DNA from: Maritalea sp049801075
GTDB taxonomy: Bacteria; Pseudomonadota; Alphaproteobacteria; Rhizobiales; Devosiaceae
DNA: 64,000 nt
Direction: 5' to 3'
NCBI RefSeq assembly: GCF_049801075.1
Contig: NZ_JBNAGG010000002.1
Coordinates: 248,001 to 312,000 of the forward strand
Position 1 is the first letter of the stretch, and every line of letters begins with the position of its first letter. Made by a program: the position numbers and the translations under genes. Positions 45,520-52,713 of the stretch are shown in pieces. Below the pieces are notes generated by a model. It was given only the letters and a program-made list of their open reading frames with translations. It searched no databases and was not told the DNA's origin.

Positions 45520-47069
45520 ATGTCCTTCCAGGTAAGATCAAAACGTGCCAAATATTTGCGAAGTCGGTCTGAGTCATTTCGGGTCGATCGATCTTCTCGT
45601 GAAACTGAAAACAAGTTTCGCCCTGCTTCGCTCATTGTGGGGGACGTGCGACAGGTCTGGATAACATGTGCAAGTTGGGGGATATCAAACGGGTCAATTG
45701 GATATTCAATGAACTGAGCAACGATTTCAGCGTTTTTGTCTTTGATGCTGCGTTTCCATTTGTCCCTTAATGCTGCGATCTCGTCGTCAACTTGTGCGCG
45801 GGTTATCCTTCCCCTTGGGGCGAGTGTGCAAAGCCGAAGGATGGCGCCGCCAAAGTCACGAAAGTTTCCTGACCATTGGGCGTCTGGCGACTTGGCAAAT
45901 CGGAGCCATGCTTCCAATGCGTCTGCGTTGAAACCGACGCGAATGCCAAGTTTCTGCTCTGCCCGGACGAGCTCATATTGTAGATTTGCGTTTATATCAT
46001 CGCGCCGACTGCGCAGTGGTGGAAGCAAAAATGTCCAAAAATTCAATCTGGACAGTAAATCGGAGCGAAACGCTCCATCGGCCACCAAGTTAGCAAGTGA
46101 CTTGGAGGCGCTGGCGATGACGTGAAACTGGCTAGACACTAGGCTGTCAGATCCCAGTGGATAAAACTGACCGGATTCTATAGCGTGAAGCAATAAAGCT
46201 TGTCCCTCTAGATTGAGTTCATCGATCTTATCCAAAAATAGTACGCCACTGTGGGCTTTGCGTAGGAGTCCTGATCGTTCAGTGCCTGCTTGTCCCGTGA
46301 AATTCCGACTTTGTCCAAACAAAGTCGCCATTGTTGATCCATCATTTAGGGTCGCGCAATTTACATGAACGAAGCTGCCCTTTACTCGTCTTCGCTCAAG
46401 CTTGAGCGCATAGATGCGTCTGGCCAGTTCCGTTTTGCCAGTTCCTGGCTCTCCTTGTAGTAAAATTGGTGCGTCTGAAAGTGGGGCAATCTGTTCAATG
46501 CGATCGATAAGCTCATTATAGGCTGCATTTTGGGTTTCGATGCCGCCCTTTAGATGTTGACCATATTCACGAGTTTTTTGATCAAAACGTTGTTGTAGGG
46601 CGTCATATTGGCTGAGGTCTAGATCAATGAGATGGAAGGTGCCGTGCGGTTCATCCGACCGTGGCGGGCCAGTTTGGATTAGTGCGGCTGGAATATGCCG
46701 TGACTCAGAAAGAAGAAACCAGCAAATCTGCCCAACGTGTGTCCCCGTAGTGAGATGGATGCTATAGCGTTCGCGGTCTTCATCAAATCCATAGTCTTGA
46801 GCGAAGTCGTATAGCTTTGCATATACCTCTTCAAAATCCCAAGGATCTTCCATGTCCATTTGACGCAATAGGACTTCTGTTTCAGGCGAGACTGTTTCGA
46901 TCTCTCGCTTGACGCTATTGGCTAAGCGAGAGTGCTTTTTGTCATGTAGCAACTCAAACCGATCAACATGGAACTCGTCTACCTGGCATAGGCTGACACT
47001 AGGTTTCCAGCGACTACGTTTGCCAGCGTCAAGATTTGTGCCCAAGAAGCCAATTACAACATTTTTCAT
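45501..47069 (-). CDS. rtcR: Sigma-54-dependent regulator of RNA repair
   Basis: A 522-residue bacterial enhancer-binding protein. N-terminal CARF-type ligand domain (about 1-180: FLGTNLDAGKRSRWKPSVSL, HLTTGTHVGQICWFLL), AAA+ domain with Walker A LLQGEPGTGKTEL, and a C-terminal DNA-binding region ending in the RtcR-typical DADRLRKYL-like NDSDRLRKYLARFDLTWKD. Two deviations: the GAFTGA sigma-54 loop reads RNFTGQ, and Walker B reads LFLDKIDEL (Lys at the usual Glu). Divergent from rtcB, which it should activate. Confidence 0.92.
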   Translation of the reverse strand: MKNVVIGFLGTNLDAGKRSRWKPSVSLCQVDEFHVDRFELLHDKKHSRLANSVKREIETVSPETEVLLRQMDMEDPWDFEEVYAKLYDFAQDYGFDEDRERYSIHLTTGTHVGQICWFLLSESRHIPAALIQTGPPRSDEPHGTFHLIDLDLSQYDALQQRFDQKTREYGQHLKGGIETQNAAYNELIDRIEQIAPLSDAPILLQGEPGTGKTELARRIYALKLERRRVKGSFVHVNCATLNDGSTMATLFGQSRNFTGQAGTERSGLLRKAHSGVLFLDKIDELNLEGQALLLHAIESGQFYPLGSDSLVSSQFHVIASASKSLANLVADGAFRSDLLSRLNFWTFLLPPLRSRRDDINANLQYELVRAEQKLGIRVGFNADALEAWLRFAKSPDAQWSGNFRDFGGAILRLCTLAPRGRITRAQVDDEIAALRDKWKRSIKDKNAEIVAQFIEYPIDPFDIPQLAHVIQTCRTSPTMSEAGRNLFSVSREDRSTRNDSDRLRKYLARFDLTWKDIVERQL

Positions 47070-47092
47070 ATGCGATCTAATTTTATATTTTT

Positions 47093-47137
47093 TGATATTT
47101 TTATATCATAAATTAGGGCGTTAAAAATTGCAATTTT
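47093..47137. promoter_or_regulatory. Candidate RtcR upstream activating sites
   Basis: Two palindromes upstream of the sigma-54 promoter: TGATAT-TTTT-ATATCA (47093-47108) and AAAATTG-CAATTTT (47124-47137). They lie 50-110 bp before it, in the usual enhancer position. The whole segment is very AT-rich, so chance palindromes are possible. Confidence 0.45.
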
Positions 47138-47184
47138 CAATTTTTATTTATGAAATCAATTGGTTGTCTGATTTTTTTAATTAT

Positions 47185-47201
47185 CTGGAATCTTGTCGGC
47201 A
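47185..47201 (+). promoter_or_regulatory. Sigma-54 (-24/-12) promoter of rtcB
   Basis: CTGGAATCTTGTCGGCA has the invariant GG (47187-47188) and GC (47199-47200) exactly 10 bp apart. It stands about 160 bp before the rtcB start and downstream of AT-rich palindromes, as expected for RtcR control. Confidence 0.65.
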
Positions 47202-47246
47202 TGGATGTGAGGCTAGTGGGGCAAAAGAGAGCAAGAAAGAAGGAAA

Positions 47247-47301
47247 CGGGTGAATCCGCACCCGGAAGGAGCTGCGGCGCATACATGTTTGCGCCGCAGC
47301 T
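47247..47301 (+). other. Two adjacent hairpins in the rtcB leader
   Basis: Hairpin 1: CGGGTG (47247-47252) / CACCCG (47259-47264), 6-nt loop. Hairpin 2: a perfect 12-bp stem AGCTGCGGCGCA (47270-47281) / TGCGCCGCAGCT (47290-47301), 8-nt loop. They sit between the sigma-54 promoter and the rtcB ATG. In other bacteria rtc operons carry Y-RNA-like RNAs in this position; whether this is one is unknown. Confidence 0.6.
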
Positions 47302-47360
47302 TTATTGAAATTGATACTGCACGTCACCCCAAAACGGGGAGCATTGATAGGAAAAGCGAA

Positions 47361-48776
47361 ATGAAAAACTTAGCGATGGCATCGGTAACCGGTGAGGATT
47401 TGAAATTGTGGGGGCATAACCCCGGGCCACAATTTCCTAAGCTTTTGGCACAAGCAAACACAATGCGCGACGATGGTATGGACATGGATGCTATTAAAGC
47501 TGCTCTGCATGCTGAGATTCCCGCAAGTCCAAGAGTGATGGAGTTGCATGATGAGGGTGCGATTGAGCTTTTTGAAAGTTTGACGCCCACGGACGAAGAC
47601 GAGCAAAATAATCTTGAGAAGGTGCGAGAAACCATGCGCGCTGTTTTGCGCACGCCCACAGTGGTGAGCGGCGCGATTTTGCCAGATGCTTGCCCGGCAG
47701 GACCAGTTGGTACCATCCCTGTCGGTGGCGTCGTCGCAGCGCGCAATGCCATTCACCCTGGTATGCACTCCGCTGATATATGTTGCTCGTTGATGATGAG
47801 CGATCTTGGAGATATCGATCCAATAAAAGTGTTGGACGCTGCTTCCGCTATTACGCACTTCGGCGCCGGTGGGCGGGCTCAAGGACAACGGTTCACCGTT
47901 TCACTAGACTTGCTAGACGCGTTTCGGACTAACCATTTCTTAAAAAATGCGAAAATCGTGCGCGCTGCGCAGGAGCATATGGGTACACAGGGTGATGGTA
48001 ATCACTTCCTATTTGTCGGTCGCTCTCGGGTAACTGGGAGAACTGCGTTGATCACACATCACGGATCTCGGGGGCCAGGGGCGAAACTGTATAAGGCAGG
48101 GATGTTTGTTGCAGAAAAATTTAGGTGCAAATTATCACCTCAAACCTTGAAACAAAACGCTTGGATTCCTGCGGACACTGAAGAAGGGCAAGCCTATTGG
48201 GAGGCGCTGCAGCTGATCCGCAAGTGGACAAAATCCAATCATAACTCCATCCACCAAGCGACAATTGACGCTGCGGGGGGCAACGCCGGAGAAAGGTTTT
48301 GGAATGAACATAACTTTGTCTTTAAGCGTGATGATTTGTACTTGCATGGGAAAGGTGCCACGCCTGCATGGTTTGATTTTGCGAACGATGCAGATCCTGG
48401 TGGTCGTACGATTATTCCAATGAATATGGCTGAGCCTGTGTTGATCGTGCGTGGTACGGATGCAGATCGTTCCCTCGGGTTTAGCCCACATGGTGCGGGC
48501 AGAAACTGGTCGCGTACAGAGCATTTGCGCCGTCTTGGATCTAAGACGGCTGTGCAGGCCCTTGAAGAGGAGACGCAGGGACTTGATATCCGTTTTCACG
48601 GCGGTAAAGTTGATGCTTCCGAATTGCCGTCCAGTTATAAATCGGCCGCGACAGTAACTCAGCAGATCCAAGAATTCGGTTTGGCTGAAGTTGTTGATTG
48701 GATTGACCCGGTTGGGTCAATTATGGCCGGTGAAATGCCTAGATTCATCCGAAATCCCAAAGGAAGACGTCGCTAA
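47361..48776 (+). CDS. rtcB: RNA ligase RtcB
   Basis: Joins RNA 2',3'-cyclic phosphate or 3'-phosphate ends to 5'-OH ends using GTP and Mn2+. The 471-residue protein has metal-binding GMHSADICCSL, GDGNHFLFVG, HHGSRGPGAKLY, and the guanylylated-His motif SPHGAGRNWSRTEH. The frame is open 37 codons further up through the leader hairpins, but ATG 47361 follows AGGAAAAGCG and starts family-like sequence. No rtcA cyclase accompanies it. Lies in the direct-repeat-flanked cassette. Confidence 0.94.
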   Translation: MKNLAMASVTGEDLKLWGHNPGPQFPKLLAQANTMRDDGMDMDAIKAALHAEIPASPRVMELHDEGAIELFESLTPTDEDEQNNLEKVRETMRAVLRTPTVVSGAILPDACPAGPVGTIPVGGVVAARNAIHPGMHSADICCSLMMSDLGDIDPIKVLDAASAITHFGAGGRAQGQRFTVSLDLLDAFRTNHFLKNAKIVRAAQEHMGTQGDGNHFLFVGRSRVTGRTALITHHGSRGPGAKLYKAGMFVAEKFRCKLSPQTLKQNAWIPADTEEGQAYWEALQLIRKWTKSNHNSIHQATIDAAGGNAGERFWNEHNFVFKRDDLYLHGKGATPAWFDFANDADPGGRTIIPMNMAEPVLIVRGTDADRSLGFSPHGAGRNWSRTEHLRRLGSKTAVQALEEETQGLDIRFHGGKVDASELPSSYKSAATVTQQIQEFGLAEVVDWIDPVGSIMAGEMPRFIRNPKGRRR

Positions 48777-48780
48777 ATAG

Positions 48781-48810
48781 ATTGTCTCTGTCAAGAGAGC
48801 TAGAGACAAT
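48781..48810 (+). terminator. Inverted repeat after rtcB, possible terminator
   Basis: ATTGTCTCT (48781-48789) and AGAGACAAT (48802-48810) with a 12-nt loop, 4 bp after the rtcB stop. There is no T run, so termination efficiency is doubtful. Confidence 0.45.
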
Positions 48811-48825
48811 TGCAACAAATTCAGA

Positions 48826-48856
48826 ATGGCGGACTTTCGGCAGCGTCAGATTGTTT
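48826..48856 (+). repeat. 31-bp direct repeat, right copy
   Basis: Identical to 45417-45447. In the isocitrate-lyase reading frame this copy continues TTT GCG AAT TAA, which probably preserves the original 3' end of that gene. Confidence 0.93.
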
Positions 48857-48878
48857 TTGCGAATTAATGCAGCTGGCC

Positions 48879-49517
48879 TTATGCAGTGGGCCGGAAGCTG
48901 GCGAGTTTTAGGCCGAAGCCGACAAAGACGATGCCGGTTATGCCTTTTAGCCAGCGTTGCACATTGCCGCCGCGGGCGAATTTTGACAGGCCGGAAAAGA
49001 GCAGGACCATGGCGCTGAACCAGATGGCGTTGATCATGGAATGAATGAAGACCAACAAAAATGATGTGGCGATGGCGGTTTCTCCCGGGCTTATAAATTG
49101 CGGGAAGGCCGCCAAATAGAACATGGACACTTTGGGGTTTAGTGCATTGGTGAGCACACCTTCCCAAAATGCCTTGAACAGCGTGCGCTTGCGTTTTGCC
49201 GGGTTCACTTCGGGTGTAGGCTGGACGCCCTTATAGGCCGCCCAGAGGGCTTTTATGCCGATCCAACACAGATAGGCTGCGCCAACATATTTGATGATTG
49301 TGAAAGCCACGGCTGAATTCACCAAAATGATCGAAATGCCGAGTATGGACAGTGCGCCATGCAAATAGAAGGCGACCAGAAAACCTAGTACATTGGCAAA
49401 GCCCGCAGCGCGACCCGAGGTGGGTACGGTTTTGGCGATTAGCACACCGTTTGGGCCGGGGGAGATAACAAGCAGGCTTGCGACAAACGCAAAGGTTAGA
49501 ATCTCAGACCACAGCAT
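48879..49517 (-). CDS. LysE/RhtB family amino acid exporter
   Basis: A 212-residue, six-helix exporter: LLVISPGPNGVLIAKTVPTSGRAAGFANVLGF near the N-terminus is the RhtB/LysE signature, followed by YLCWIGIKALW and TNALNPKVSMFYLAAFPQF. The substrate is unknown. ATG 49517 places the first helix at the start. It lies 68 bp downstream of the sRNA array on the same strand. Confidence 0.92.
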   Translation of the reverse strand: MLWSEILTFAFVASLLVISPGPNGVLIAKTVPTSGRAAGFANVLGFLVAFYLHGALSILGISIILVNSAVAFTIIKYVGAAYLCWIGIKALWAAYKGVQPTPEVNPAKRKRTLFKAFWEGVLTNALNPKVSMFYLAAFPQFISPGETAIATSFLLVFIHSMINAIWFSAMVLLFSGLSKFARGGNVQRWLKGITGIVFVGFGLKLASFRPTA

Positions 49518-49585
49518 CGGCTTCACCCCTCTTATGATTATCATTGGACATAGCATGCAGTTTGTCTGTGCGCCAAGTGCGGCAC

Positions 49586-49711
49586 AAAAAAAGGCCCCGT
49601 CGCAATGACGAGGCCTTAAAAGTTTTCAGCAAACATCGAGGGAGGAGGGACAATGTTTGCTTGCTCTGAAGAGTTTCACCCGTTGGGAGGAGGTACGTGC
49701 TCAACTCTTAT
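49586..49711 (-). ncRNA. CCUCCUCCC-loop small RNA, copy B
   Basis: About 126 nt, inferred start near 49711. Hairpin 1: AAGAGTT (49709-49703) / AACTCTT (49675-49669), loop with CCTCCTCCC. Hairpin 2: GCAAACAT (49660-49653) / ATGTTTGC (49636-49629), loop CCCTCCTCCC (49649-49640). Terminator: AAGGCC-rich stem and seven T (49617-49586). Hairpin 2 is nearly identical to that of copy A. Confidence 0.88.
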
Positions 49712-49717
49712 GGTGAG

Positions 49718-49785
49718 GATATGTTCCATCGTGGGCCGATTTACAAGAGGCGAACGCGCATATGAGCCGTGCGCTTTTCGCATGG
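49718..49785 (-). promoter_or_regulatory. Promoter and upstream element of sRNA copy B
   Basis: -35 TTGTAA (49746-49741), 17-bp spacer, -10 CATATC (49723-49718). The upstream element CCATGC-N5-GCGCA-N6-ATATGCGC (49785-49756) begins 9 bp before the -35. Confidence 0.78.
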
Positions 49786-49797
49786 GTGCGACTGGGC

Positions 49798-49930
49798 AAA
49801 AAAAAGACCTCGCCGGGAGGAGGTGGCGAGGTCTTTGAATAAGTTGGGCAGACATCGAGGGAGGAGGGACGGTGTCTGCCTAAAAACGATCTGACAACTT
49901 GGGAGGAGGAGGACGTTGTCATCACGTTAT
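49798..49930 (-). ncRNA. CCUCCUCCC-loop small RNA, copy C (three motif loops)
   Basis: About 133 nt, inferred start near 49930. Hairpin 1: TGACAAC (49921-49915) / GTTGTCA (49898-49892), loop with CCTCCTCCTCCC (49912-49901). Hairpin 2: GGCAGACA (49880-49873) / TGTCTGCC (49854-49847), loop CCCTCCTCCC. The terminator is a perfect 12-bp stem (49836-49825 / 49814-49803) whose own loop also reads ACCTCCTCCC, followed by eight T. So all three loops carry the motif. Confidence 0.88.
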
Positions 49931-49936
49931 GACCCC

Positions 49937-50004
49937 TATATGGCGCATAGGACTGATTTTGCCAATAGGGTTCGGCGCATATGGGGTATGCGCAAAATGC
50001 ATGG
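49937..50004 (-). promoter_or_regulatory. Promoter and upstream element of sRNA copy C
   Basis: -35 TTGGCA (49965-49960), 17-bp spacer, -10 CATATA (49942-49937), and the upstream element CCATGC-N5-GCGCA-N6-ATATGCGC (50004-49975), 9 bp before the -35. Element and spacing match copy B exactly. Confidence 0.78.
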
Positions 50005-50027
50005 CTGCTCGCGGGCGTGATTTTGGC

Positions 50028-50142
50028 AAAAAAAAGCCCCATCCGAAGATGGGGCTAAAGAATTCAAGAGGAAACCTCTTACAAGGAGGGAATAGCGACA
50101 AAGTTGAGGGAGGAGGAACAACTTTGTGTGTCGCTTTTCTTG
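50028..50142 (-). ncRNA. CCUCCUCCC-loop small RNA, copy D (divergent)
   Basis: About 115 nt, inferred start near 50142. Hairpin 1: ACAAAGTTG (50127-50119) / CAACTTTGT (50106-50098), extended by GCGAC, loop with CCTCCTCCC (50116-50108). The second unit is reduced: CCCTCCTT is single-stranded and followed by a plain AAGAGG/CCTCTT hairpin (50080-50066). Terminator: AGCCCCATC stem, 4-nt loop, T7 (50056-50028). It looks like a diverging paralogue. Confidence 0.8.
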
Positions 50143-50148
50143 AGGCGC

Positions 50149-50216
50149 GTTATGCACAGAGCGCGTTTGTTTAGCAATTGTTAATTGCGCATATCAGCTA
50201 TGCGTTTCGCGCATAT
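50149..50216 (-). promoter_or_regulatory. Promoter and upstream element of sRNA copy D
   Basis: -35 TTGCTA (50177-50172), 17-bp spacer, -10 CATAAC (50154-50149). Upstream element in the same register: ATATGC-N5-ACGCA-N6-ATATGCGC (50216-50187), 9 bp before the -35. Confidence 0.72.
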
Positions 50217-50234
50217 GTTAATTTGAGGGCTGCA

Positions 50235-51131
50235 TTAGAAGGCCCAGTCGCGCGCTTTGGACACCAAAAAGTCGCGGAATACGCCGACGCGTTTTGATGC
50301 TTTCAAAGCCGGTGGATAAACAAAATATGTTTCAAATTCAGGGGTTTCTACATCATCGAGCACTTGTACCAGGCTCGGTTCGCCCTCGGTGATATAGTCT
50401 GGCAGCATGGCGATGCCGATGCCTTCGCGGGCAGCTTGCATCATGCCGTAAATCGCGTTGACGCGCAAAATGGGTTGGCGCGGATTGTTCTCTGGTCGAC
50501 CCAAACGTTCCAGATAATTCACGTCGCCTAAATATTCCGGGCTGGGATTCCCAAAGGTCACAATGCGGTGATTGTCCAAGTCCTCAACACATTTTGGGAT
50601 GCCAAACTTTTCCAAATAGGATGTGGAGGCATAAAGGTGGAAGTGCACCGTGAACAATTTGCGCTGAATGAGTTCAGATTGATTTGGACGGTGCAGGCGA
50701 ATGGCGACATCCGCCTCACGCATAGCTAAGTCCAATTCGGAATCATTCAATTTGATTTCAAGCTGGATGGTTGGATAGCGATCCAAAAATTCGTCAATAC
50801 GCGAGGTGAGCCATGTGGAGCCGAAGCCCACGGTGGTGGTGACCAAAAGTGGGCCGGACGGCATGTCCTGACTTTCGGTCATCTGCGCTTCAACGGATTG
50901 CAATTCCCAAGCCATACGGTGGGCGGTGCGGAACAATTGCTCGCCCACCTCTGTCATCACCAGCCCGCGGGCATGACGAATAAACAGCTTAAGGCCAAGG
51001 CTATCCTCCAAGGAGGAGATTTGACGGGATACCGCCGACTGGCTCATGCCCAAACGCTCCCCCGCATGGGTGAAGCTGCCTGCTTCGGCGACGACATGAA
51101 AAACCCGTAGGCGGTCCCAATCAATAGCCAT
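50235..51131 (-). CDS. LysR family transcriptional regulator
   Basis: 298 residues: HTH at the N-terminus (WDRLRVFHVVAEAGSFTHAGERLGMSQSAVSRQISSL region) and a periplasmic-binding-like effector domain. Its ATG shares a base with the trxB stop (TAATG), so it is co-transcribed with trxB; the same pairing is, to my knowledge, frequent in alphaproteobacteria. Effector and targets are unknown. The sRNA array lies just downstream on the same strand. Confidence 0.93.
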   Translation of the reverse strand: MAIDWDRLRVFHVVAEAGSFTHAGERLGMSQSAVSRQISSLEDSLGLKLFIRHARGLVMTEVGEQLFRTAHRMAWELQSVEAQMTESQDMPSGPLLVTTTVGFGSTWLTSRIDEFLDRYPTIQLEIKLNDSELDLAMREADVAIRLHRPNQSELIQRKLFTVHFHLYASTSYLEKFGIPKCVEDLDNHRIVTFGNPSPEYLGDVNYLERLGRPENNPRQPILRVNAIYGMMQAAREGIGIAMLPDYITEGEPSLVQVLDDVETPEFETYFVYPPALKASKRVGVFRDFLVSKARDWAF

Positions 51132-52084
51132 TATTCAGCGGCCTCGGCAACTTCCTGCTCTGCCAAGAATTTCTCGGCTTCCAAGGCGGCCATGCAGCCC
51201 ATGCCTGCAGCGGTAACGGCTTGACGATAGATGTCGTCGGTTACGTCGCCAGCAGCATAAACGCCGGGAATGTTGGTGGCTGTGCTGTCTGGTGCGGTGA
51301 CCAAATAGCCGCCGTGTTTCATCTCCAACTTGCCTTCAAACAAGTTGGTGGCTGGGGCGTGGCCAATGGCAATAAAGACGCCATCAACATCCATTTCAGT
51401 GACTTCGCCAGTGTTACGATTTTTGATGCGGGCACCCGTTACGGACTTTGGAATGCCCTCAGTGCCTGTCACTTCTTCAAGCTCGCTGTCCCAAAGGACT
51501 TCAATTTTCTCGTTCTTGAACAAGCGTTGCTGCAAAATCTTTTCCGCGCGGAAAGAATCGCGGCGGTGTACAACGGTTACCTTAGATGCAAAGTTGGTGA
51601 GGAAGAGCGCCTCTTCAACAGCAGTGTTGCCGCCGCCAACCACGATCACATGTTTGTCGCGGTAGAAAAAGCCATCGCAGGTGGCGCAAGCTGAAACGCC
51701 AAAGCCTTGGAAGGCTTGTTCGGACGGAATGCCCAGCCATTTGGCTTGTGCGCCTGTGGCGATGATCAATGAATCACAAGTGTAAATGGTGCCGCTATCA
51801 CCGGTGAGGGTGAAGGGGGGCTTTTCCAGATCCACATTCACGATTGTGTCGGTGACATTTTTTGTGCCCATCGCTTCGGCTTGAGCTTTCATTTGTTCCA
51901 TCAGCCAAGGGCCTTGGATCATTTCAGCAAAACCGGGATAGTTTTCAACTTCAGTCGTGATGGTGAGCTGGCCACCGGGCTGGATGCCCTGAATCACAAC
52001 GGGTTCAAGCATGGCGCGGGCCGCATAAATAGCTGCAGAATAGCCTGCTGGGCCGGAGCCGATGATCATGACGGGAGCGTGCAT
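51131..52084 (-). CDS. trxB: Thioredoxin reductase
   Basis: FAD/NADPH enzyme reducing thioredoxin. 317 residues with the FAD loop IIGSGPAGYSAAIYAARA, redox pair CATC in SACATCDGFFYR, NADPH loop VVGGGNTAVEEALFL and C-terminal FAD motif VYAAGDVTDDIYRQAVTAAG. First gene of the trxB-lysR operon. Confidence 0.96.
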   Translation of the reverse strand: MHAPVMIIGSGPAGYSAAIYAARAMLEPVVIQGIQPGGQLTITTEVENYPGFAEMIQGPWLMEQMKAQAEAMGTKNVTDTIVNVDLEKPPFTLTGDSGTIYTCDSLIIATGAQAKWLGIPSEQAFQGFGVSACATCDGFFYRDKHVIVVGGGNTAVEEALFLTNFASKVTVVHRRDSFRAEKILQQRLFKNEKIEVLWDSELEEVTGTEGIPKSVTGARIKNRNTGEVTEMDVDGVFIAIGHAPATNLFEGKLEMKHGGYLVTAPDSTATNIPGVYAAGDVTDDIYRQAVTAAGMGCMAALEAEKFLAEQEVAEAAE

Positions 52085-52184
52085 ATGCGCAACCTTCTCT
52101 TCGCGAATTAATGTTGGTTATAGTTTAGGTATCGGCGTGGCCAGTTGCAAGCAGCGGCGAGGCAGCATGCACAAAAAGAGAAAA

Positions 52185-52213
52185 GAAAACCCCGGCTTTC
52201 GGGAAAGCCGGGG
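52185..52213 (-). terminator. Rho-independent terminator of greA
   Basis: A 10-bp stem CCCCGGCTTT (52190-52199) / AAAGCCGGGG (52204-52213) with a 4-nt loop, then TTTTCTTTT on the minus strand. 26 bp past the greA stop. Confidence 0.87.
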
Positions 52214-52239
52214 CAATATGTCTCACGATGCGTGAAAGA

Positions 52240-52713
52240 TTAGATGTATTTCACTTCAAGAATCTCATAGGCGCGCGATCCACCAGGGGCTGTCACTTCA
52301 ATGCTGTCGCCTACTTCCTTGCCGATCAGGGCACGGGAGATAGGAGAGGAGATTGAGATTCGCCCAGCGCTGGCATCCGCTTCCGGATCGCCCACAATCT
52401 GGTAGGTTTTTTCTTCTTCTGTGTCTTCGTCGATCAATAGAACGGTAGCACCGAATTTAATCGTGTCGCCGCCCAGCTTTGACACATCAATGACATCTGC
52501 AAGCGTTAGGATGCTCTCAAGCTCCTGAATGCGTCCCTCATTGAGGCTTTGTTGTTCTTTGGCCGCGTGATATTCGGCGTTTTCTGACAAGTCACCATGG
52601 GCGCGCGCTTCAGAAATATCTTGGATGATGCGCGGGCGTTCAACTGACAAACGATTGTCCAGTTCTTCGCGCAAGGCCTGGTGACCGGAAACGGTCATGG
52701 GGATTTTGTCCAT
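52240..52713 (-). CDS. greA: Transcription elongation factor GreA
   Basis: Rescues backtracked RNA polymerase by stimulating transcript cleavage. The 157-residue protein has IPMTVSGHQALREELD at the start, the coiled-coil tip acidic residues in ARAHGDLSENAEYHAAKE and the C-terminal FKBP-like domain ISISSPISRALIGKEVGDSIEV. ATG 52713 is preferred to the GTG at 52722, which sits too close to AAGGA. Confidence 0.95.
   Translation of the reverse strand: MDKIPMTVSGHQALREELDNRLSVERPRIIQDISEARAHGDLSENAEYHAAKEQQSLNEGRIQELESILTLADVIDVSKLGGDTIKFGATVLLIDEDTEEEKTYQIVGDPEADASAGRISISSPISRALIGKEVGDSIEVTAPGGSRAYEILEVKYI

Noticed and set aside
47230..47310. tRNA-like Y-RNA domain (YrlA type) in the rtcB leader
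   Set aside because: Hairpins are present, but the T-loop signature is absent and no Ro60 (rsr) gene is nearby; kept only as an open question in the findings.
49640..50116. GGGAGGAGG runs on the plus strand read as strong ribosome-binding sites of unseen small genes
   Set aside because: They sit in hairpin loops, no start codon with a coherent frame follows, and the terminators and promoters all point to the minus strand.
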